A DNA stretch of 7,908 bases, taken from assembly GCA_028067895.1 (NCBI GenBank), contig JAPTUI010000508.1, forward strand, positions 1 through 7,908, in the 5' to 3' direction. Positions 1-6,589 of this stretch are shown here, piece after piece. How positions within the stretch are numbered: the stretch's first letter is position 1; each line of letters begins with the position of its first letter. Below the pieces are notes generated by a model. It made no database searches, was not told the origin of the DNA, and was given only the letters and a program-made list of their open reading frames with translations. The position numbers and the translations under genes were made by a program. This DNA comes from Pseudomonadota bacterium (lineage in GTDB: Bacteria; Pseudomonadota; Gammaproteobacteria; Steroidobacterales; Steroidobacteraceae).

Positions 1-837
1 GGCAAGATCAGCGCGCCACACGGCCGCTTGTGGTGGCAGCAGCAGGATGACCGTCGAGCCCATATTGAAGCGACCGAGCTCTGCGCCCTTGGCCAGCTGC
101 AGGGGCGCGAGCGGCGCCTGCAGAGGGAGCGCGGCGATGCGCCGATCGGCGCGGGGCGCGACGTCTCCGTGCCACACGGTACTCATGCTGCCGACGAACA
201 GCGCCCCCACCATGACCAGTCCCCACACCAGGGGGCCTTCCTCGAACAGCAGCACCACCCGCTCGTTGCGCGCGAACAGGCCCGGCACCGCAGCGGCGGT
301 TGTGGCGTTGACGCTGAACAGCCGGCCGGGCACGAACCACGCGGCGCGCAGTCGCGCCGCGAGCGGCATGTGGATGCGATGATAGTTGTACGGCGCGAGA
401 TACAGCGTGGCGAACGATCCGCCAGTGAAATGCTGCGCCCACTCGCGTTCCCCGGCGAGCAGCGCCGCGACGCTGTACGCGTGTCCCTTGGCCTGCAGGA
501 TCCGATCGCCGTCGATGCGCCCGGCCTGGCTCACCGTGCCGTCGACCGGAGAGGCGATCAGGCGCCCCTCCGGTGCAACCGGCCGGCTGCCGGGCGTGAG
601 TGCCCGGGTGAAGAAGGCGTTGAAGCTCGGGTAGGCGTGCGGATCGGGTTCGACCGCATCGCTCATGTCGGGGTGGAAGTGGCGCACGAACGCCCCGATC
701 AGTGCACGCTTCAAGGCCGGGGCGCGGCTGCGCGTCAGGTGCAGCACCCGGCGCGAGAGAAAATGCTGCGGCAGCAGGTGTTGCAGCAGCACAAACAGCC
801 GCTCGCGCAGACTCCCCGTGGGTGTTGGGCCGGTCAT
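1..837 (-). CDS. psd: Phosphatidylserine decarboxylase proenzyme (3' end outside window)
   Basis: Converts phosphatidylserine to phosphatidylethanolamine at the inner membrane, the last step of PE synthesis. The visible 279 residues read in one frame from ATG at 837 to the window edge. Family landmarks are clear: FNAFFTRAL (residues 72-80), SPVDGTVSQ (96-104), YHRIHMP (152-158) and FNMGSTVI (257-264). By alignment with the E. coli enzyme, the Asp-His-Ser self-cleavage triad is D99, H156 and S261. Cleavage between G260 and S261 would create the pyruvoyl cofactor. The family usually has LGST; here it is MGST, a conservative change. Little more than the end of the alpha chain should be missing. 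A strong GAGGAG ribosome site (846-851) lies 8 nt before the ATG and overlaps the stop codon of the upstream SCO1 gene, so the two are very likely co-transcribed and translationally coupled. Identity is near certain; only the C-terminus is unseen. Confidence 0.96.
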   Translation of the reverse strand, partial: MTGPTPTGSLRERLFVLLQHLLPQHFLSRRVLHLTRSRAPALKRALIGAFVRHFHPDMSDAVEPDPHAYPSFNAFFTRALTPGSRPVAPEGRLIASPVDGTVSQAGRIDGDRILQAKGHAYSVAALLAGEREWAQHFTGGSFATLYLAPYNYHRIHMPLAARLRAAWFVPGRLFSVNATTAAAVPGLFARNERVVLLFEEGPLVWGLVMVGALFVGSMSTVWHGDVAPRADRRIAALPLQAPLAPLQLAKGAELGRFNMGSTVILLLPPQAAVWRADLA

Positions 838-845
838 GCGGTCCG

Positions 846-851
846 CTCCTC
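846..851 (-). promoter_or_regulatory. psd ribosome binding site inside the SCO1 stop codon
   Basis: On the minus strand GAGGAG sits 8 nt before the psd ATG and shares two bases with the TGA of the SCO1 gene. Ribosomes terminating on SCO1 would stop on top of the psd start region, which suggests translational coupling. Confidence 0.75.
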
Positions 852-1470
852 AGCCGAGCACGAGCAGTCGCTCGGCGCGGTTGCGCAGCACGGCGGCGAG
901 CCGCCGGACGCTGAACGGAGCGGTGAACACCGCGACTTCGCGGCCGCGGCCATCGAGCAGAAACAGTGCCACGGTGTGCTCGAACGTCGTGCCGCCGCCG
1001 GGCAGCACGAGCTTGCCGCGCGCCACGCCGAGCCGCGCACTGAGGCGCCCGAGCTGACCGGGAGCGCCGGTCAGACCGATGAAGCTCGGGTTGAACCGAG
1101 CGAGGTACCTCGCCAGCACCGCCGGGGTGTCGTGGCGCGGGTCGACCGAGACGAACAGCACCTGCAGCGGCAGTCGCGCCACCCGCTGCGCGACCCGTGC
1201 CAGCAGCGCGAGGGTGTCGGGGCATTCATCCGCGCAGCGGGTGTAGCCGAAGTACATCAGCGTCAGGTGACCGGAGAGATCGTTCTGGTCGAAGGATCGG
1301 CCGCGGCTGTCGATGAGCGCGAAGCGTCCGAGTGCGCGGGGCTGCGGCAGCCAGGTGCCGTAGGTCGGCACGCTCGCGCGACTGTACCGCACTGCAGCCA
1401 GCCGGTACCCTGCGAAGCCGGCCCCCAGGCACACCATCCCCACCAGAACCCAGAAGTAACGAGACGACAT
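850..1470 (-). CDS. SCO1/SenC-family copper chaperone
   Basis: A 206-residue thioredoxin-fold protein of the SCO1/SenC family, whose members deliver copper to, or reduce, the CuA centre of cytochrome c oxidase. Residues 5-23 form a single hydrophobic anchor (around WVLVGMVCLGAGFAG) that should place the domain in the periplasm. The copper-binding CxxxCP motif is CADECP with C79 and C83, preceded by MYFGYTRC. The distal histidine ligand is H165 in FEHTVALF. FVSVDPRHDTP (105-115) is the conserved strand and loop of the family. All three metal ligands are present, so it is probably functional. The open frame continues upstream to 1749, but that stretch is arginine-rich, antisense to prmB and lacks any family similarity. 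The ATG at 1470 directly before the membrane anchor is therefore chosen. Its ribosome site is weak. psd follows after 12 nt. No oxidase genes are visible here, so the oxidase partner is inferred. Confidence 0.93.
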   Translation of the reverse strand: MSSRYFWVLVGMVCLGAGFAGYRLAAVRYSRASVPTYGTWLPQPRALGRFALIDSRGRSFDQNDLSGHLTLMYFGYTRCADECPDTLALLARVAQRVARLPLQVLFVSVDPRHDTPAVLARYLARFNPSFIGLTGAPGQLGRLSARLGVARGKLVLPGGGTTFEHTVALFLLDGRGREVAVFTAPFSVRRLAAVLRNRAERLLVLG

Positions 1471-2407
1471 GCGGCAAGTATCCCACAGCGGCCGACGTCT
1501 CGCGCCGCGCGCGAGCGTCGGTGAGCTGATCGAGCAGGGCGCGCGGCGGCTGCGCCGCGCGCGAGTGTTCTTCGGGCACGGCACCGACAATGCCCGGGAC
1601 GAATCGGCCGCGCTGGTCCTGCATGCGCTCGGGTTCTCGCACACCGATCCGGCCGTGTATGCGCGGCGCGTCGGCCTACGCGGACAGGAGCGGGTGCGTG
1701 CCCTGCTGACTCGACGCATCGAGGAGCGCATCCCCGCGGTGTACCTCACCGGGGAGAGCTGGTTCGCGGGATTGCCGTTTTACGTCGATCCGCGCGTGCT
1801 CATCCCACGTTCCCCGATCGCCGAACTGATCGAGCGGCGCTTCGCGCCATGGCTCGATGCGCGTCGGATCGGGCGGGTGCTCGATATGGGGTGCGGCTCG
1901 GGGTGCATTGCCATCGCCTGCGCCAAGGCGCTGCCCTGGGCGCAAGTGGACGCCGCGGACATCTCCGCTGCGGCGCTCGAGGTTGCTGCGCGCAACGTGC
2001 GCCGGCACCGGCTCGGGCGGCGGGTGCATCTGGTGCAGTCCGATCACTTCAGCGCGCTGCGCACGGCGCGCTACGACCTGATCGTGTCGAATCCGCCGTA
2101 TGTCGGGACGCGCGAGTTCGCCTCGCTTCCACCGGAGTACCGGCACGAGCCGGCGCTTGCGCTGCGCTCCGGCCGCGCCGGGCTCGACGCGGTGCGAGTC
2201 CTGCTCGCCGAGGCGCGAGGGCATCTGCGGCCCGGTGGGGTTCTCATCGTCGAGGTCGGCAATACCGAGCGTGCGCTCGAGCGGGCATTCCCGCAGCTGC
2301 CGTTCCTGTGGCTGCAATTCGAGCGCGGCGGCGGCGGGGTGTTTCTGCTCGGAGCCGAGCAGCTGCCGCCCAAGGGTGCGGCCCGCCCTCGGCGCGCGGG
2401 CGCATAG
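1469..2407 (+). CDS. prmB: Ribosomal protein uL3 N5-glutamine methyltransferase
   Basis: A 312-residue SAM-dependent methyltransferase that methylates a glutamine of ribosomal protein L3 (uL3); E. coli PrmB is about 310 residues. An N-terminal helical part (about 17-100, with FFGHGTDN at 34-41 and YLTGESWF at 92-99) leads into the Rossmann domain. The SAM-binding motif I is VLDMGCGSGCIAIACA (137-152). The catalytic motif that binds the target amide is NPPY (208-211). PRSPIAELI (113-121) and RHEP (225-228) favour PrmB over its paralogue PrmC. It lies just upstream of aroC, as in E. coli, which supports the call. The start is the first ATG after an in-frame TAA at 1457, and no other ATG, GTG or TTG occurs before the conserved region. 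Residues 1-16 look like unconserved leader, and only a weak GAG precedes the ATG. The start codon overlaps the SCO1 start on the opposite strand. Confidence 0.94.
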   Translation: MRQVSHSGRRLAPRASVGELIEQGARRLRRARVFFGHGTDNARDESAALVLHALGFSHTDPAVYARRVGLRGQERVRALLTRRIEERIPAVYLTGESWFAGLPFYVDPRVLIPRSPIAELIERRFAPWLDARRIGRVLDMGCGSGCIAIACAKALPWAQVDAADISAAALEVAARNVRRHRLGRRVHLVQSDHFSALRTARYDLIVSNPPYVGTREFASLPPEYRHEPALALRSGRAGLDAVRVLLAEARGHLRPGGVLIVEVGNTERALERAFPQLPFLWLQFERGGGGVFLLGAEQLPPKGAARPRRAGA

Positions 2408-2486
2408 TACACTTCGGCCACCCGCGCCCGGCCCGGACGGATTGGACGTGTGCCGCGGTGCCGTGCGGCGCAAGCAGAGGCCCCTG

Positions 2487-3593
2487 ATGTCCGGTAACAC
2501 TTTCGGCAGACTGTTCACGGTGAGCACGTTCGGCGAGAGCCACGGTCCGGCACTCGGCTGCATCGTCGATGGCTGCCCGCCCGGACTCGAACTGACCGAG
2601 GCGGATCTGCAGGGCGACATCGACCGGCGGCGCACCGGCACCTCGCACTTCGTCAGCCAGCGGCGCGAGACCGATCAGGTGCGCATCCTCTCAGGCGTGT
2701 TCGAAGGGCGCACCACCGGCACGCCGATCGGTCTGCTCATTGAGAACTCCGATGCACGCTCGCGTGATTACGAGAAGATCAAAGACCGGTTCCGGCCGGG
2801 ACACGCCGATTACACCTATCAGCACAAGTACGGCCTGCGAGATTACCGCGGCGGCGGGCGCTCCTCGGCGCGCGAGACGGTGATGCGCGTGGCGGCCGGG
2901 GCCATCGCGCGCAAATATCTGGCCGCGCGTCTCGGGGTGCGCATCTACGGCTACCTCAGCCAGATCGGCTCGCTCGTCCTGGAACCGCGCGATCCGCCGT
3001 TCGCCTACCGCAACCCGTTCTTCTGTCCGGATCCGGCACGCGTCGCGGAGCTCGAGGCGCTGCTGTGGGAACTGCGTTCGGCAGGCGACTCGGTCGGCGC
3101 TCGCGTGACGGTGGTGGCCTCGGCGGTGCCGCCGGGGCTCGGCGAGCCGGTGTTCGAGCGGCTCGATGCCGACATCGCCGCGGCACTGATGAGCATCAAC
3201 GCCGTGAAGGCCGTCGAGATCGGCGCGGGCGTGCAGGCGGCCGCGCAGCGCGGCAGCGAACATCGCGATGAGCTGACCCCGGAGGGGTTCCTCAGCAATC
3301 ATGCCGGCGGCATTCTCGGCGGGATTTCCTCCGGTCAGGACGTGATCGCGCACCTGACGCTCAAACCGACCTCCAGCATTCAGGTCCCGGGTCGCACCAT
3401 TGACCTCGAGGGCCGGCCAGTTGAGGTCGTCACGACCGGCCGGCACGATCCGTGCGTGGGCCTGCGCGCCACACCGATCGCGGAGGCCATGCTCGCGATC
3501 GTCCTGATGGACCACTACCTCAGGCACCGTGCCCAGAATGCGGATGTGCACTGCGCGACCCCGGACATCGCGCGGCACGGCCGTCCCGGTTGA
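2487..3593 (+). CDS. aroC: Chorismate synthase
   Basis: Catalyses 5-enolpyruvylshikimate-3-phosphate to chorismate with reduced FMN, the last step of the shikimate pathway, in the cytosol. At 368 residues it matches the bacterial family (E. coli 361). Signature 1 is FGESHGPALGC (15-25) with catalytic H19. H106 lies in RPGHADYTY. Signature 2 is GRSSARET (124-131). The third signature contains R319-H320-D321 in GRHDPC. All key residues are present. The start is the ATG at 2487, which gives the canonical MSGNTFGRLF N-terminus and has AGAGG (2476-2480) 6 nt upstream. The frame is open further upstream, but that part overlaps prmB and shows no similarity. The 79-nt gap from prmB would allow read-through or a weak internal promoter. 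After the last signature there are about 35 residues ending in a basic, poorly conserved tail. Confidence 0.98.
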   Translation: MSGNTFGRLFTVSTFGESHGPALGCIVDGCPPGLELTEADLQGDIDRRRTGTSHFVSQRRETDQVRILSGVFEGRTTGTPIGLLIENSDARSRDYEKIKDRFRPGHADYTYQHKYGLRDYRGGGRSSARETVMRVAAGAIARKYLAARLGVRIYGYLSQIGSLVLEPRDPPFAYRNPFFCPDPARVAELEALLWELRSAGDSVGARVTVVASAVPPGLGEPVFERLDADIAAALMSINAVKAVEIGAGVQAAAQRGSEHRDELTPEGFLSNHAGGILGGISSGQDVIAHLTLKPTSSIQVPGRTIDLEGRPVEVVTTGRHDPCVGLRATPIAEAMLAIVLMDHYLRHRAQNADVHCATPDIARHGRPG

Positions 3594-3640
3594 GGGGGCA
3601 GGGCGGGGCGGATCGGTGAGTCTACGAAGCACGACACAGT

Positions 3641-3675
3641 TTGCCGGGCCAGAATGAGTAAAGATCGCCCGGCAA
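3641..3675. repeat. Perfect 9-bp inverted repeat, 17-nt loop
   Basis: TTGCCGGGC at 3641-3649 pairs perfectly with GCCCGGCAA at 3667-3675; one further T-G wobble pair can be added outside. The loop is AT-rich compared with its surroundings. It lies 47 nt after the aroC stop and has no T tract on either side, so an intrinsic terminator is not well supported. It could be a 3'-end stabilising hairpin or a protein-binding palindrome. GGCAAGC of the right arm (3671-3677) is repeated at 3683-3689. Confidence 0.6.
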
Positions 3676-3691
3676 GCGAGGTGGCAAGCCG

Positions 3692-3719
3692 CCCCCGCCG
3701 GTGCGAGCCGGCTTGGGGG
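3692..3719. repeat. GC-rich hairpin overlapping the putative -35 element
   Basis: CCCCC (3692-3696) plus GCCGG (3697-3701) pair with CCGGC (3708-3712) and GGGGG (3715-3719), with a TT bulge and a 6-nt loop. This gives ten GC pairs. No T tract follows. It may act as the aroC 3' end or simply mark an operator near the fimV promoter. The pairing is seen directly; the role is inferred. Confidence 0.45.
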
Positions 3720-3728
3720 TGCGAACCG
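3700..3728 (+). repeat. 11-nt tandem direct repeat GGTGCGARCCG
   Basis: GGTGCGAGCCG at 3700-3710 and GGTGCGAACCG at 3718-3728 differ at one base and are spaced 18 nt start to start. They flank and overlap the putative -35 hexamer of the fimV promoter. That is the arrangement expected of a tandem binding site for a regulator, but chance in GC-rich DNA is possible. Confidence 0.4.
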
Positions 3729-3742
3729 ATTTAAGTTATATT
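3713..3742 (+). promoter_or_regulatory. Putative sigma70-type promoter for fimV
   Basis: TATATT (3737-3742) matches the -10 consensus at five of six positions and stands in the most AT-rich stretch of the spacer. TTGGGG (3713-3718) is a poor -35, matching only its TTG, with an 18-nt spacer. Transcription would begin near 3749 and leave a leader of about 84 nt before the fimV ATG. The weak -35 suggests either low activity or help from an activator, for which the direct repeats at 3700-3728 are candidates. Confidence 0.5.
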
Positions 3743-3754
3743 GCCACCCGTGCC

Positions 3755-3791
3755 GGATGCGATCGCGAAAAGCGACCATCCGCTTGTTTTT
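3755..3791 (+). terminator. Hairpin plus T tract in the fimV leader (terminator or attenuator)
   Basis: GGATG (3755-3759) pairs with CATCC (3777-3781), and TCGC (3763-3766) pairs with GCGA (3772-3775) around a GAAAA loop, with a small internal bulge of three bases against one. TTGTTTTT (3784-3791) begins two bases after the stem. This is the only hairpin with a T tract in the spacer. It lies downstream of the putative promoter at 3737, so it would be a leader attenuator if that promoter is used, or the aroC terminator if fimV starts from a promoter further right (TATACG at 3791 is a weak candidate). The stem is only moderately stable. Confidence 0.4.
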
Positions 3792-3832
3792 ATACGGGGT
3801 TTGTCTTACCGATGCCGTTCGGGGTGTGGTCA

Positions 3833-6589
3833 ATGATCGCCAAACGCTCAAGTCTGGTGATGGCGCTGCTGCTGGCGTTGCCGCAAGCGGCGCTGGCTCT
3901 GGGCCTCGGGACTATTCATTTAAAGTCGCATCTCGACCAGCCGCTCGACGCGCGCATCGATTTGCTCGAGTCCACGCCGGGGGCGCTACAGAGCCTCACG
4001 GTGCGGCTCGCGTCGCGCGCCACGTTCGCCAAGTACCACCTGCCCTGGCCGTCCTACCTCGACGGGGCCCGGATCAAGGTCGAGCACGCCGCTGGCGGGC
4101 GCATCGTGCTGCATCTCACCTCGAACCTCCCGGTCACCGACCCGATTCTTACCCTGCTGGTGAAGGCGAGCTGGGATCGCGGCGTGCTGTTCCGCGAGTA
4201 CACGATCCTGCTGAACCCGCCGTTGTACGTGCCGAGCGCGAGTGAGCCGCGCCACGTCGCGATCGCCGCGCCGGTGGTGGGTAACGCACCGCGCACCGGT
4301 GCGCTGCCGCAGGCGAGCGCACCGGCTCCGGCCCCCGCGGCGGCCCCGGCCGGCCCGTCCGTGAGCCTGCCGAGCTCGGTGCACGTGCGCCCCGGTGAGA
4401 CGCTCTCGGGCATTGCTAGCCGCTTCAGCGGCGGCGGCATGGATTCGACGCCGACGCGCCAGTGGATGGTGGCCATCTACCAGCTCAATCCGCAGGCCTT
4501 CGCGAACAACATGAATGTGTTGCGTGCCGGTGCGGTGCTGCGCATTCCGGCGGCGAGCGCCGCGCAACAGGTGGCCCCCTCGGCCGCGTGGCGCGACGTG
4601 AGTCGCCAGGACAGCGCCTGGCGCGCCGGCCAGGGCGGTAGTGCCGGTCGGCTGCGGCTCGTCGCGCCAAGCAGTCCTGCCGCGGCCGGCACCAGCCCGG
4701 GCGCCTCGGCGGCCGTTGGTGCGCTGCAGGCGCAGGTGCAGACGCTGAAGCAACAGCTGGCGCAGGAGAAGCGCCTGGTGCAGGTGAAGAGTGCGGCGCT
4801 CGCGGCGCTGCAGGCGCGGCTCGCCACCGGCAGGGCAACGCCGCCGGCTGTGGCGTCGCACACCGCTGCGCCGGCGCGTTCGCCCGCGGTGCATCGGCCG
4901 ATGAAGCTGCACCCGCCGCAGCCGATGCCCACGGCGGTGCACACTGGGTCCCCGAGCGAGCTCGGCCAGATGGTGCGCCGCTACTGGTGGGCGCTCGTGG
5001 CACTGGTGGCGCTGCTGATCGCGTATGGACTGGCGCGTGTGCTGCGTGGCCGGCGCGAGTCGGCGGCCAATGATCTGCTGCGCGAATCGGCCGACGGCGG
5101 TTTCGCTGCCGAGAGCCCTGCGGCCGGTCCGATTGACCCACAGGGCGGGGTGCGTCACGACGATGCGATCGATGTGCGCGAGACCACGCACGAGCAGCCG
5201 CGCCTGGTGATGCACGAGGCGGCCGCTCCGGTGGTGGCGACGCACGTCGCGGCCGACCAGACCATGAGCAGCGAGACGGCGCTGAACCTCGAGCAGGGCG
5301 ACCCGCTCGCCGAGGCGGATTTCCACATGGCGTACGGCCTGTACGACCAGGCGGCCGATCTGATCCGCATCGCCATCCAGCGCGAGCCGCAGCGGCACGA
5401 TCTGAAGCTCAAGCTCCTCGAAGTCTTCTTCGTCTGGGGCAACAAGGAGCAATTCGTCGAACTGGCGCACGAACTGGCCGAGTCGCGCGACCAGGCGCCG
5501 GCCGGCGAATGGGACAAGGTCGTCATCATGGGACGGCAGCTCGCCCCGGACGACCCGCTGTTTGCCGGCTCCGAGGTGAGCGGTGCGGCCGCCCAGGGCG
5601 TGGATCTGGATCTGGAAGGCGGCCAGGGCCGGGTGGATTTCGATCTGATGGGCGGGGCTGTGCCGGGCGCTGCGTCCCCGGACAGCACCGGCACGACCGG
5701 TGCGTTCGATCTGGACATTGGTGCGGCCCTCGGCGAGGAGCTTCCCGGGGATACCGTCGCGGGCGATGAACTGAACCGCTCGTTCCCGGACTTGGAAGCG
5801 ACCGGGTCGGAAACCGGCGTGACCCAGGAGATGGCCGAACATCCGTTCGAGTCCGAGCCGCCCTTCGAGCCGGTCGAGCCGACGGTCGAGCAGCCCGCGC
5901 TGCACGTGGCCGGCCAAGCCGCGCTGCGCGAAAAGGTTGAGGCGCTCAGTCAGGGCTCGGAGCGGACTGCAGAGCTTGCGATCGACGATCTGGGCCTGGA
6001 CCTCGGAGCGTTCGAGACCACGGTCCAGCCGAGCCTGGGCACGGACGCGCCGACGATGGTCGCGGGTCTGGACGAACACTCACGTGAGATGCTCGCGCGG
6101 GCCGGCGAAGCAGCCCCTGCGCAGTCGCAGGCCGCACCGGAATCCACCGGCACGACCAGTGCCTGGCAGATCGATGAGCGCGAGCTCGAGAGCCTGCTCG
6201 CGGAGGAGCCGTCCGGGGCGCACGATACCTCGGAGACGTCCCGGCTGAGCGCGCTCGACACCGCGGGCGTGGACTTCGATCTCGGCGCGGGTGCCGCCGA
6301 GCCGAAGGCCGCCGGTGGCGACGGTCTGGATTTCGACATCGGCACGGCCACGTTCGCCCATACGGACGTCGGTGCGATGGGCGAAGGCCCGACCGGCGAG
6401 AATGCGGTGCTCGGGGAATTCGAGCCGGTGACCATGAGCGAGGTGGGTACCAAGCTCGACCTGGCCCGTGCCTACATGGACATGGGTGATCCGGAAGGAG
6501 CGCGCAGCATCCTGGAGGAAGTGATGCACGAGGGCTCGGATGCTCAGCGCCAGGAGGCGGGACGCCTGCTGGAGTCGCTGCCCGGCTGA
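3833..6589 (+). CDS. fimV: FimV/HubP-family polar organising protein
   Basis: A 918-residue member of the FimV/HubP family, inner-membrane proteins that organise the cell pole and help assemble the type IV pilus secretin and twitching motility. A signal peptide (1-22, cut near LALA/LG) is followed by the FimV N-terminal domain starting LGLGTIHL and running to about residue 135. A proline/alanine linker leads to a peptidoglycan-binding LysM domain (183-239), then a coiled coil (297-331) and one membrane helix (about 385-404). The cytoplasmic part has a TPR-like segment (490-550), a long acidic low-complexity region and the conserved C-terminal FimV domain (867-918, LDLARAYMDMGD). The acidic region carries five VDFDL-like motifs near residues 591, 602, 625, 814 and 833, plus a related one at 718. 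ATG 3833 is preferred because K4-R5 and the hydrophobic core give a normal signal peptide; ATG 3812, seven codons earlier, is possible. It is one base coupled to truA. No pilus genes are in view. Confidence 0.95.
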   Translation: MIAKRSSLVMALLLALPQAALALGLGTIHLKSHLDQPLDARIDLLESTPGALQSLTVRLASRATFAKYHLPWPSYLDGARIKVEHAAGGRIVLHLTSNLPVTDPILTLLVKASWDRGVLFREYTILLNPPLYVPSASEPRHVAIAAPVVGNAPRTGALPQASAPAPAPAAAPAGPSVSLPSSVHVRPGETLSGIASRFSGGGMDSTPTRQWMVAIYQLNPQAFANNMNVLRAGAVLRIPAASAAQQVAPSAAWRDVSRQDSAWRAGQGGSAGRLRLVAPSSPAAAGTSPGASAAVGALQAQVQTLKQQLAQEKRLVQVKSAALAALQARLATGRATPPAVASHTAAPARSPAVHRPMKLHPPQPMPTAVHTGSPSELGQMVRRYWWALVALVALLIAYGLARVLRGRRESAANDLLRESADGGFAAESPAAGPIDPQGGVRHDDAIDVRETTHEQPRLVMHEAAAPVVATHVAADQTMSSETALNLEQGDPLAEADFHMAYGLYDQAADLIRIAIQREPQRHDLKLKLLEVFFVWGNKEQFVELAHELAESRDQAPAGEWDKVVIMGRQLAPDDPLFAGSEVSGAAAQGVDLDLEGGQGRVDFDLMGGAVPGAASPDSTGTTGAFDLDIGAALGEELPGDTVAGDELNRSFPDLEATGSETGVTQEMAEHPFESEPPFEPVEPTVEQPALHVAGQAALREKVEALSQGSERTAELAIDDLGLDLGAFETTVQPSLGTDAPTMVAGLDEHSREMLARAGEAAPAQSQAAPESTGTTSAWQIDERELESLLAEEPSGAHDTSETSRLSALDTAGVDFDLGAGAAEPKAAGGDGLDFDIGTATFAHTDVGAMGEGPTGENAVLGEFEPVTMSEVGTKLDLARAYMDMGDPEGARSILEEVMHEGSDAQRQEAGRLLESLPG

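Larger units (their letters stand above)
3594..3832. other. aroC-fimV intergenic region (239 nt)
   Basis: No gene is visible here. In order it holds a 9-bp inverted repeat (3641-3675), a GGCAAGC direct repeat, a GC-rich hairpin (3692-3719), an 11-nt direct repeat (3700-3710 and 3718-3728), a sigma70-like promoter with TATATT at 3737, and a hairpin followed by a T tract (3755-3791). This is by far the most structured non-coding stretch of the window. In related bacteria asd commonly sits between aroC and fimV; it is absent here. Confidence 0.8.

Noticed and set aside
8..1225. 405-residue open frame on the minus strand
   Set aside because: It overlaps psd and SCO1 on the same strand in another frame and is dominated by Arg, Ala and Gly; the psd and SCO1 frames carry all the recognisable motifs.
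28..1524. 498-residue open frame on the plus strand across psd and SCO1
   Set aside because: It is antisense to two well-identified genes, rich in Arg, His, Gln and Glu, and shows no domain. Long shadow frames are expected at this GC content.
2405..2413. Possible -10 (TACACT) at the end of prmB for a separate aroC promoter
   Set aside because: Only four of six matches and no -35; prmB read-through is enough to explain aroC expression.
2452..2469. GCCGC/GCGGC 5-bp hairpin before aroC
   Set aside because: Too short and too likely by chance in such GC-rich DNA, and it leaves the aroC ribosome site free.
2100..2486. N-terminal extension of aroC in the same frame
   Set aside because: It lies mostly inside prmB, is Arg/Ser-rich, and the canonical MSGNTFG start with a good ribosome site is at 2487.
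3594..3832. Riboswitch in the aroC-fimV spacer, for example the cyclic-di-GMP type
   Set aside because: I looked for conserved core segments of known classes and saw none; the hairpins present do not form a recognised aptamer.
2691..3851. 386-residue open frame antisense to aroC
   Set aside because: No recognisable domain; chorismate synthase on the other strand has every family signature.
3986..6079. 697-residue open frame antisense to fimV
   Set aside because: Its length is striking, but the composition is Arg/His/Leu-rich without motifs, and the sense frame is a complete FimV. It is a by-product of GC-rich codon use.
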